A DNA stretch of 50,881 nt, from contig SAQE01000048.1 of NCBI GenBank assembly GCA_004020545.1, positions 1-50,881 on the forward strand, given 5' to 3'. The notes beneath the pieces are model-generated. The model searched no databases, was not told where the DNA came from, and worked only from the letters and a program-made list of their open reading frames with translations. Position 1 is the stretch's first letter; every line of letters starts with the position of its first letter. This DNA comes from Mesorhizobium sp. (GTDB lineage: Bacteria; Pseudomonadota; Alphaproteobacteria; Rhizobiales; Rhizobiaceae). Made by a program: the position numbers and the translations under genes. This document shows, piece after piece, positions 44,910 through 50,881 of the stretch.

Positions 44910-45844
44910 AATTCCATCTCCATCCCATCGCTGGCGACTTCCCAGCCAGCCGCTTTGACCGCCGCGTGCTCGGCGGAATTCTCGTCGAGAACCGGATTGG
45001 TGTTGTTGATATGGACGAAGACACGGCGGCCGATCTTCACATCGGCCAAGCCGGCGATCGAACCCGCTTCTCCAGACATTGCGATGTGGCCCATGCGCGC
45101 ACCGGTTTTCGGGCCGACGCGGGCAATGATCATCTCGTCGTCTGTGAAGAGAGTACCGTCGAACAGCAGGCAGGCGGCATCGACCAGACGAGCGCGGAGC
45201 GCAGCATCGATGCGCGCGCAGCCCGGGATATAGAAGACAGCGCCGCGGCTGCCGGCCCCGGTGATACGGACTCCGATCGTGTCGCCCGTATCGGAGCTGA
45301 AGTCGGCGCCGGGATCGTCTCTTTGCTCGAGATAGAGTGCGATCTTCCCAGGCACGGGAAAGCTTTCCACGACCACGCCGGTCTCGCGGCCGTCCGCATC
45401 GCGGATCGCCAGTTCCTCCGTCGGCGTCAGGAGGCGCCGCGGCACGATCTGCGGATCGAGAACATTGAAGATCGAATTCGCCTCCAGCGTCGCCAGCACC
45501 TGTGCCGTTGCATAGATTGCGAAAGGCTGTCGTTCTCGCAGGCTGAGCAGGCCGGCGATATGGTCGACGTCGGCGTTGGTCAGCACCACCGCGCGGATGG
45601 GCGTCGAGCGCAGCGGAGCGTCGTCTGCGGGCTGCAGTTCAGGCGTTTGCGCAATCTGCTGGCGAATGTCGGGCGACGCGTTGAAGAGAACCCAGCCAGT
45701 CCCGTCCGCCGATGCGGCAATGGACGATTGGGTTCGTGAATGCACGCCTGCCGTCCCGCTGCGAGCCGCGCGGCTCAGGCGATAGTTGCAGTTCCATTGC
45801 GGAAAGCCGCCTCCCGCCGCCGATCCGATGATCTTCACGCGCAT
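44906..45844 (-). CDS. pqqB: PqqB, metallo-beta-lactamase-fold hydroxylase
   Basis: A 312-residue protein starting MRVKIIGSAAGGGFPQWNCN, the family signature. It has the atypical metal motif NADVDHIAGLLSLRE in place of HxHxDH, as expected for PqqB, plus FHI-type ends (FVHINNTNPVLDENS). It hydroxylates the tyrosine moiety of the crosslinked precursor. ATG 45844 chosen from the family N-terminus; an in-frame ATG at 45868 adds eight residues. It is separated from pqqA by 153 bases containing a strong hairpin. Confidence 0.95.
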   Translation of the reverse strand: MRVKIIGSAAGGGFPQWNCNYRLSRAARSGTAGVHSRTQSSIAASADGTGWVLFNASPDIRQQIAQTPELQPADDAPLRSTPIRAVVLTNADVDHIAGLLSLRERQPFAIYATAQVLATLEANSIFNVLDPQIVPRRLLTPTEELAIRDADGRETGVVVESFPVPGKIALYLEQRDDPGADFSSDTGDTIGVRITGAGSRGAVFYIPGCARIDAALRARLVDAACLLFDGTLFTDDEMIIARVGPKTGARMGHIAMSGEAGSIAGLADVKIGRRVFVHINNTNPVLDENSAEHAAVKAAGWEVASDGMEMEF

Positions 45845-45955
45845 AACAGTGCCTGTTCCGCGGCCCATTCGACCGGCAGGAAGTTCACGGCGGCAAACAG
45901 TTTCGCGCCCGCATCTCCCGCGGCAAAGCCCGCCGCGAAGACCTCACACGGCAAG

Positions 45956-45991
45956 GAGGTGCATGCCCCTGTTGCCAGGGACATGCACCTC
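45956..45991 (-). terminator. Intercistronic hairpin between pqqA and pqqB
   Basis: On the plus strand, GAGGTGCATG and CATGCACCTC are perfect 10-bp complements. The inner CCCTG/CAGGG adds 5 bp after one mismatch, with a TTGC loop. It lies 6 bases after pqqA and has no T-run. It probably stabilises pqqA mRNA or partly attenuates pqqB-E, favouring excess PqqA peptide. Confidence 0.7.
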
Positions 45992-45997
45992 TGCGGC

Positions 45998-46096
45998 CTA
46001 CTTCCTGGGAGGAATTTCAGCAGGCAGATACCGCGAAATTTCGAAGCCCGCAGCAACCTGGCACATGGTCGGTTTCTTCCAGCTCTTCTTCTTCAT
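45998..46096 (-). CDS. pqqA: PQQ precursor peptide PqqA
   Basis: A 32-residue peptide, MKKKSWKKPTMCQVAAGFEI then SRYLPAEIPPRK. Glu19 and Tyr23 in FEISRY have the required ExxxY spacing that is crosslinked into PQQ. It lies directly upstream of pqqB on the same strand. GAGGAGAG stands a few bases before the ATG. A longer in-frame reading to 46216 lacks a suitable start context. Confidence 0.95.
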   Translation of the reverse strand: MKKKSWKKPTMCQVAAGFEISRYLPAEIPPRK

Positions 46097-46303
46097 CGTA
46101 CTCTCCTCTTCTGCCAGCCCGAAGGGCCGGTCATGTCGTTGGCGCCATTGCGGGCAATGCAATGGCTCGTCCATCACCTCACAAATGGACAAATGAAACA
46201 CTGCGTTCTCAAACACCTAAAAAACAAAAGCAAAGGCACAACCATCTGCCTCAAAGATCAGTTCCTTCCCTCCATCACCTGTCCCGTTTCGCGCCGATCA
46301 GGC

Positions 46304-47176
46304 TCACCCCGGCACCACCGTGATCGGGTTGTCATGTTCGTCGATCAGCGGCACGTTGTAATCGAGCAGGAGCTTGTTGATCTCTGCCTGGTTTTCCCGG
46401 ATCACCTTGTTGAGCGTACGCTTCCATTCCTGGTCTGATGGACGCACTCCCATGGTGATGCGGTAGGACATGCGCGAGCCGGTCTTTTCCTTGACCAGTG
46501 GGACGATCGTAACATTGGCCCCGAGTTGCTTGGCATAATAACCTGCCATCGGGCCCCAGAGGATCGCCGCATCGATCTTGCCGGCGAGCATGTCCTTGAG
46601 CACAACTTCTCCCATCGACGGGGTGACGCGCGTGTCGACGGCCAGCGGGTAGATTTTTGCCGTTCGCAAAAGTTTGTTGGCGGCCATGTTGGCAGTCGGC
46701 GGCGTGCGTTCGACGACGCCGATCCTCTTGCCGGCGAGTTTCGGATCCTCGATCGTCTCGACGCCCTCGAGGTCGTCGCCCTTGGGATGCACAAGCACAT
46801 AGGCGGAGCGATAGTAGGCATTGGTGTTCTGCACCAGCGGATCACCTTGGGCGTAGCCCATGATCACGTCGCATCGGTTGGCTCCGAGCGTGTTGCGCAC
46901 GAAACCTATGACGGTCGGAAACCATGTGTAGGCGACCGACTTCCGCCCCGTCTTACTGGCAACCAGCTCGGCCAGCTTGTTTTCGAAGCCTTGGCCGTTC
47001 TGGTCGGTGAACGGCATGTTCGAAGGATCGGCGCAGACGCGCAGAATGTCGGGGTCGACCAGCTCTCCCGCGGCACCGAGGCCGGCGCCTTGCGCCAAGG
47101 CGGTCGACGGCAGCAAGGCGAGCGCGCCGAGAATGGGCAGAACGACGCGCGGCTTCGATGCAACAGAGCCGGTCAT
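46304..47176 (-). CDS. xoxJ: XoxJ, periplasmic binding-like protein of methanol dehydrogenase
   Basis: A 290-residue protein of the MxaJ/XoxJ family (quinoprotein-dehydrogenase-associated solute-binding fold). MTGSVASKPRVVLPILGALA then LLPSTALAQ is a signal peptide. Family features are LRVCADPSNMPFTDQNGQGF, YTWFPTVIGFVRNTLGANRC and ILWGPMAGYYAKQLG. It is thought to help activate XoxF or assist its maturation. ATG 47176 lies just past the xoxG stop; an earlier in-frame ATG (47206) inside xoxG is possible. It is 207 bases upstream of pqqA on the same strand. Confidence 0.93.
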   Translation of the reverse strand: MTGSVASKPRVVLPILGALALLPSTALAQGAGLGAAGELVDPDILRVCADPSNMPFTDQNGQGFENKLAELVASKTGRKSVAYTWFPTVIGFVRNTLGANRCDVIMGYAQGDPLVQNTNAYYRSAYVLVHPKGDDLEGVETIEDPKLAGKRIGVVERTPPTANMAANKLLRTAKIYPLAVDTRVTPSMGEVVLKDMLAGKIDAAILWGPMAGYYAKQLGANVTIVPLVKEKTGSRMSYRITMGVRPSDQEWKRTLNKVIRENQAEINKLLLDYNVPLIDEHDNPITVVPG

Positions 47177-47177
47177 G

Positions 47178-47702
47178 TCATCCACCCATGCAGGATGCTT
47201 CGGCATCCTTCGCCGCCTTGGCCTTGTCTTCGTGCTTGGGCGGCCTGCCGCGGGGTGCCGCGCCATCGGCGCGGGCGCGCAGATAAACGTAGAGATCATC
47301 CAGGTAGCAATAGACGTTCTTGTTGTCGCCGAAGGCAGGCATGACGTTTTCCTTGCCGTTGCCGGTGTTCTTGCGCCCCTGGGCGACGATCGAGAGGAAA
47401 GTGGGGTAGTCGATGTTTTTCAGGCTGTTCGCCAGGGCCGGCGCGTAGCTCGAACCCGTTCCGTCCTGTCCATGACAGACATGGCAGTCCGAGTGATAGC
47501 GGCGGTAGCCGCTGAACGTGTACCAATCCACGGTTCCGTTTTCGATCTTGTAGGTCGGGCTTCCATCCGCGTCCAAATACTTGCCGCCTTCTTCCTTCAC
47601 CGCCTTGGCTTTGTCGGCGTTGTCCTCGGCCCGGGCCAGACTTGGGCTGGCCAGAGGCAGAAGAGCCAGGGCGAGAACGGAAATTGCAATGCGAACAGAC
47701 AT
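47178..47702 (-). CDS. xoxG: XoxG, cytochrome c acceptor of methanol dehydrogenase
   Basis: A 174-residue periplasmic c-type cytochrome. The signal peptide MSVRIAISVLALALLPLASP ends near ARA-ED. The haem site is CHVCH (Cys73, Cys76, His77), with Met121 in NVMPAFG as likely distal ligand. The C-terminus is charged (KHEDKAKAAKDAEASCMGG) and holds an extra cysteine. It accepts electrons from PQQ in XoxF. The gene ends 2 bases before xoxJ starts and follows xoxF after 159 bases with a hairpin. Confidence 0.94.
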   Translation of the reverse strand: MSVRIAISVLALALLPLASPSLARAEDNADKAKAVKEEGGKYLDADGSPTYKIENGTVDWYTFSGYRRYHSDCHVCHGQDGTGSSYAPALANSLKNIDYPTFLSIVAQGRKNTGNGKENVMPAFGDNKNVYCYLDDLYVYLRARADGAAPRGRPPKHEDKAKAAKDAEASCMGG

Positions 47703-47784
47703 TCAGACGCTTCCTTCTTTTGCCAAGGACAATGGGTTTGCCGTCACGCCGCGGCATTGAGCGATGTTTCGGTGCGCGGCAAAT

Positions 47785-47823
47785 CGAGAGCCCGGAAATA
47801 CCTCCGGGCGATCCGGGCTCTCG
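47785..47823 (-). terminator. Strong hairpin between xoxF and xoxG
   Basis: CGAGAGCCCGG (47785-47795) and CCGGGCTCTCG (47813-47823) are perfect 11-bp complements around a 17-base loop. In the transcribed direction it lies 39 bases after the xoxF stop and is followed by ATTTG, a weak T-run. It probably terminates or stabilises xoxF mRNA, leaving less message for xoxGJ. Confidence 0.75.
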
Positions 47824-47861
47824 TATTTTCAGGCCTTCGGTTTCTAAGGCCGTTCCGGATA

Positions 47862-49781
47862 TCAGTCCGGAAGACCGAAGACGGTCAGCTGGCCGCCCAG
47901 CGTGGTGTAGTCGGCAAGTGCTGCGTAGCCACCGACTGCTCCCAGACCGGCCGTTCCGACGACCGCGGCCTGATCGCCTTGCGCACGGCCCTGATCGACG
48001 GCGCCATGCCAGGCAGCGGCGTTATCGGGTGACAGCAACCCGCCGGCGAGGCCGATGCCGGCCCATCCGCCGACGCCGGACAGAACGGCGATGTACTGCT
48101 TGCCGTCATGCTCGAAGGGCGTGACGTTCCCGATGATGCCGGACGGAGTCTTGAACTTGTAGAGTTCCTTGCCCTTCTCATCGACCGCCTTGATGTAGCC
48201 TTCGAGCGTTCCGTAGAAGATGACGTCGCCAGCGGTCGCCAACGCGCCCGACCACACTGAGAACTGCTCGGGCTTCGACCAGACGATCTCGCCCTTGGCA
48301 GCATCCCAGGCAATGAAGTTGCCCATATTGCCGTCACCGCCAGGCGCGGGATACATCGACACCGTGGCGCCCACATAAGGCTGGCCGGCCGTGTAGCTCA
48401 CCTTATATGGCTCATAGTCCATGCACACATGGTTGGTCGGCACGTAGAACAGCCCGGTCTTCGGCGAATAAGCGGCCGGCTGCTGGTCCTTGGTTCCAAG
48501 CGCTGCCGGACAAATGCCCGTCGAGTTGGTGTCTTCGCCATTCTGCTGGGTCGAATATTTGGCCACGACCTGCGGCCGGCCGTATTCCTTGCTCTTGGGG
48601 TCCATGTTGACCTCAGTCGCCCAGTTCACCGCCGGATCGTACTTCTTGGCGACGAGAAGGTCGCCGGTCGCGCGATCCATGGTGTAGGCGAAACCGTTGC
48701 GGTCGAAATGCACCAGCACGTCGTGCTTCTTACCTTTGACCTCCATGCCGTCGACGAGGATCATCTCGTTGATGCCGTCATAGTCCCATTCGTCATGCGG
48801 GGTCATCTGGTAGACCCATTTGGCCATGCCAGTGTCGGCATCGCGGGCGAAGATGGTCATCGACCAGCGATTGTCCCCGGGGCGCTGGACCGGGTTCCAA
48901 GTCGAGGGATTGCCGGTACCGTAATAGACGAGGTTCAGCTTGGGATCATAGGAATACCAGCCCCATGTCGTGCCGCCACCCGTCTTCCACTGTTCGCCCT
49001 CCCAGGTGTTCGTGCCGGAGTCCTTTCCCACCGGCTTGCCGAGTTGCGTGGTCTTCTCGGGATCGAGCAGGGTGTCTGCGTCCGGACCTTCCGAGTAAGC
49101 CTTCCAGGCGAGCTTGCCGTCCTTCAGATCGTACGCGGCCAGCCAGCCGCGGACGCCGAATTCCGCGCCGGAGACGCCGACGAGAACCTTGTCCTTGACG
49201 ACCACGGGAGCCGACGTGCCGGATTCGCCCTTTCCACCACTGGTCGATTCGCCGTTCTTGACCGACCAGATGGGCTTGCCGGTCTTGGCATCGAGCGCGA
49301 CAACGGTAGTGTCAGCCTGATTGAGAAGGATCATCGCCGGGCGATCGCCATCGGCGGGCGCATAGGCGACGCCGCGGTTGACCGTGTCGCAGCACATGAT
49401 CGGAATGACGTTCGTGTCCTGCTTGGGTTCGTACTTCCAGAGGATCTTTCCGTCCTTGTTGAGGTCGAGAGCATAGACGGTGTTCGGGAATGGCGCGTGA
49501 ACATACATCACATCGCCGATGATCAGTGGTCCGCCCTCATGGCCGCGCAGCACGCCGGTCGAGAAGGTCCACTTGACCTGCAGGTTCTTCACATTCTCCC
49601 TGGTGATCTGCTTGAGCGGGGAATAGCGGGTGTTGGCGTAGTCACCCGTCTGCATCACCCAGTCTTTCGGGTTCTTAGCCATTTTCGCGAGCTCTTCGTT
49701 GGCTGACGCCGTATAGAGCGCGCCAAACGACAGTAGCGCCGAGGTGGATACAATGTAGGTTGCTTGCGTTAGTGCGCGCAT
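47862..49781 (-). CDS. xoxF: Lanthanide-dependent methanol dehydrogenase XoxF
   Basis: A 639-residue PQQ-dependent periplasmic dehydrogenase with signal peptide ([14 protein letters not shown]). The vicinal disulphide that covers PQQ is Cys130-Cys131 ([10 protein letters not shown]). Metal ligands are Glu207 (SGAEFGVRG), Asn291 ([10 protein letters not shown]) and catalytic Asp333 in [11 protein letters not shown]. The second aspartate, Asp335, replaces the alanine of calcium-type MxaF and is the accepted mark of lanthanide use. It oxidises methanol, and possibly other alcohols, passing electrons to XoxG. ATG 49781 follows GGGAGGATTTTG; a TTG one codon earlier is less likely. First gene of the xoxFGJ set. 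Confidence 0.97.
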   Translation of the reverse strand: MRALTQATYIVSTSALLSFGALYTASANEELAKMAKNPKDWVMQTGDYANTRYSPLKQITRENVKNLQVKWTFSTGVLRGHEGGPLIIGDVMYVHAPFPNTVYALDLNKDGKILWKYEPKQDTNVIPIMCCDTVNRGVAYAPADGDRPAMILLNQADTTVVALDAKTGKPIWSVKNGESTSGGKGESGTSAPVVVKDKVLVGVSGAEFGVRGWLAAYDLKDGKLAWKAYSEGPDADTLLDPEKTTQLGKPVGKDSGTNTWEGEQWKTGGGTTWGWYSYDPKLNLVYYGTGNPSTWNPVQRPGDNRWSMTIFARDADTGMAKWVYQMTPHDEWDYDGINEMILVDGMEVKGKKHDVLVHFDRNGFAYTMDRATGDLLVAKKYDPAVNWATEVNMDPKSKEYGRPQVVAKYSTQQNGEDTNSTGICPAALGTKDQQPAAYSPKTGLFYVPTNHVCMDYEPYKVSYTAGQPYVGATVSMYPAPGGDGNMGNFIAWDAAKGEIVWSKPEQFSVWSGALATAGDVIFYGTLEGYIKAVDEKGKELYKFKTPSGIIGNVTPFEHDGKQYIAVLSGVGGWAGIGLAGGLLSPDNAAAWHGAVDQGRAQGDQAAVVGTAGLGAVGGYAALADYTTLGGQLTVFGLPD

Positions 49782-49819
49782 CAAAATCCTCCCAGGTTCA
49801 CAGCGAGAAATCGATCTTT

Positions 49820-49835
49820 AAGCTCGCAAGAGCTT
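49820..49835 (-). promoter_or_regulatory. Small inverted repeat in xoxF leader
   Basis: AAGCTC-GCAA-GAGCTT is a perfect 6-bp stem with a 4-base loop, 39 bases upstream of the xoxF start. It could be a leader hairpin or a regulator half-site pair; no direct evidence for either. Confidence 0.35.
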
Positions 49836-50065
49836 GTCCAATCAATTCATTTTGGGAAGTATTTCCGGCAGCGTGTCACGACCTAGATCAAACTAGAAGA
49901 GACGCATTTCTGCTCTCAACTCAGTCAACCTAGCCCTACACCCGCCCGATTGGCCTACGAAAGACTGCCGCCGCTCCCTTATTACGGCGACGTCCTTGAA
50001 GCCGGAAACAGGGTTAAGCTATGTCATCGCAAAATGCCAAGCAAGGAAAAACCCCCGTAATGGTT

Positions 50066-50097
50066 TTGCATCGCAGCATTAAAATGTTGCGGTGCAA
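50066..50097. promoter_or_regulatory. 32-bp near-perfect inverted repeat upstream of xoxF
   Basis: TTGCATCGCAGCATT and AATGTTGCGGTGCAA are 15-bp arms around a 2-base centre, with two mismatches that would be G-U pairs in plus-strand RNA. The ends are TTGCA and TGCAA. The short centre favours a protein-binding dyad over a hairpin. It lies 285 bases from the xoxF start. Confidence 0.5.
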
Positions 50098-50111
50098 TAT
50101 AAAGAAGACGC

Positions 50112-50270
50112 ATGAATAAACTTCTCGACGGATGGTTGCCAAATGACTTAATTAAACTCCGATATATATACATTTCATACTTATCTGTATTGGCAGTTAT
50201 AGTTTGGTTGATCATTATTAAATGCATATTTTACCAATTTGTCGACGGTGTTATCCTTTGTTGCCGGTAG
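50112..50270 (+). CDS. Possible 52-residue small membrane protein
   Basis: An open frame MNKLLDGWLPNDLIKLRYIY continues with a strongly hydrophobic segment (residues 21-41, ISYLSVLAVIVWLIIIKCIF) and ends VILCCR. AAGAAG lies 7 bases before the ATG, a weak ribosome binding site. Base composition is AT-rich, unlike neighbours, which either means foreign origin or that this is just noncoding AT-rich DNA. No family recognised. A single membrane helix is the only supported property. Confidence 0.3.
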   Translation: MNKLLDGWLPNDLIKLRYIYISYLSVLAVIVWLIIIKCIFYQFVDGVILCCR

Positions 50271-50476
50271 TAAGAGGGGCGTGAAAAGAACTCAGGAAAA
50301 TGGGCGCGTGGCGAATCATCAAGCTGCCCTGGATCGCTGTTGACCGAGGGCAGGGCATTCCTCCTTTGGTCCTATATGGAGGCGATGAGTGGTTGACCGG
50401 GCTTGCGGCATGTCGCCAACTTGGCGCGATGATGCTGGCTCGCTGCACCGCGCCCAGGCAATAGGAGGAATTTCTC

Positions 50477-50830
50477 ATGGTCAGATATGTTGGATTTTCG
50501 ATCGTGCCGCTCCTCCTTTCGTCGACAATGGTCCTTGCAAACCCAGTAGGCGCTGCGGGAGACTACCCGACGGCGACGATTGTCGACTATGTGCTCGGCT
50601 GCATGCAGACAAATGGCCAGACACGTCAGGCGTTGGAGAGTTGTTCCTGCTCGATCGATGTCATCGCCTCGATCCTCCCTTACGACCATTATGAGAGGGC
50701 CGAGACCTTCAAGAGCATGTCTCTGACGACAGGCGAGAATGCAGGCCTGTTTCGCGAAAGCGCGCCGGCGAAAGCCGCGCGAACGGAGTTGAAGCGGGCG
50801 CAGGCGGAAGCCGACGTGCGTTGCTTCTAG
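50477..50830 (+). CDS. Small secreted four-cysteine protein
   Basis: A 117-residue protein with a signal peptide (MVRYVGFSIVPLLLSSTMVL then ANP). The mature part has cysteines at 42, 56, 58 and 116 (VLGCMQTNG, ESCSCSID, VRCF), enough for two disulphides, in an otherwise helical sequence. AGGAGGAA lies 6 bases before the ATG. It is divergent from xoxF and so may serve methanol oxidation in the periplasm, but I recognise no named family. Its TAG stop lies right at what appears to be an IS630 insertion boundary, so the C-terminus may have been altered. Confidence 0.75.
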   Translation: MVRYVGFSIVPLLLSSTMVLANPVGAAGDYPTATIVDYVLGCMQTNGQTRQALESCSCSIDVIASILPYDHYERAETFKSMSLTTGENAGLFRESAPAKAARTELKRAQAEADVRCF

Positions 50831-50842
50831 AGCACGTCCGAT

Positions 50843-50881
50843 TTAATCCGGGTCATATCCAGCGGCCTTGAAATAGTTGGC
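50843..50881 (-). CDS. 3' end of probable IS630-family transposase (partial)
   Basis: The window's last bases read ANYFKAAGYDPD followed by a stop on the minus strand. The 'NYFxxAGY' ending is familiar from IS630-type transposases. The 12 bases after the stop (50831-50842) run to a TA dinucleotide at 50828-50829, the expected IS630 target, so the element end probably lies at 50830. Only 12 residues are visible; the rest is outside the window. Confidence 0.45.
   Translation of the reverse strand, partial: ANYFKAAGYDPD

Larger units (their letters stand above)
49782..50476. other. Long divergent intergenic region, partly AT-rich
   Basis: Nearly 700 bases separate xoxF from the four-cysteine protein gene. 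It must hold the xoxF promoter. Two inverted repeats and one possible small gene are annotated separately. The stretch 50100-50270 is markedly AT-rich against the GC-rich surroundings. Larger minus-strand frames (50024-50227 and 50251-50478) show no protein character. Confidence 0.5.

Overview
The window reads as a GC-rich alphaproteobacterial chromosome segment, most like Rhizobiales and probably Mesorhizobium or a close relative. That is inferred from protein character and gene content only: sugar ABC systems, several enolase-superfamily dehydratases and a xox/pqq methanol-oxidation locus. No rRNA, tRNA or CRISPR array was recognised.

Left part (1-18.2 kb). After about 850 bases without a credible gene comes a minus-strand adenylate cyclase/TPR protein. 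A sugar operon follows: an ArsR-type regulator with an unusual C-terminal beta-rich domain, a GH51 alpha-L-arabinofuranosidase, and a complete ABC importer (ATPase, two permeases, binding protein). The regulator and the GH51 gene are each preceded by palindromes with a shared TGATT half-site. Next are a decayed nitroreductase-like pseudogene, a two-gene operon (DUF47/PhoU-like protein and a PPDK-like protein lacking the C-terminal barrel), a CYTH-CHAD protein, and a CrtI-like oxidoreductase.

Middle part (18.4-35 kb) is a sugar-acid catabolic island. A minus-strand operon encodes a binding protein, two permeases, an ATPase, a galactonate-dehydratase-like enzyme and an RraA-like aldolase. It is divergent from a GntR/FadR regulator followed by three more enolase-superfamily enzymes. 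Beyond a deletion scar (ribose-type permease remnant) lie an aldehyde dehydrogenase, an SDR, an isopropylmalate/tartrate-dehydrogenase-like gene broken by two frameshifts, and an FMN-dependent alpha-hydroxy-acid dehydrogenase.

Right-centre (35.2-42.6 kb) is an envelope redox module. A histidine kinase/response regulator pair is divergent from PepSY and cytochrome b561 genes. These are followed by an acidic secreted protein, a DUF2271 protein, a PepSY-TM/flavodoxin/FNR reductase and ApbE. A 43-bp composite element occurs in front of both halves with the same internal spacing, suggesting one regulon. The DUF2271 protein carries NGITGAS, close to the ApbE flavinylation consensus.

Right end (42.7-50.9 kb) is a lanthanide-type methanol oxidation locus on the minus strand: xoxF, xoxG, xoxJ, then pqqA, pqqB, pqqC, pqqD, pqqE. 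Strong hairpins lie after xoxF and after pqqA. Across an AT-rich intergenic region, which holds a 32-bp inverted repeat and a possible 52-residue membrane peptide, a small four-cysteine secreted protein is encoded divergently. The window closes in what looks like the 3' end of an IS630-type transposase.
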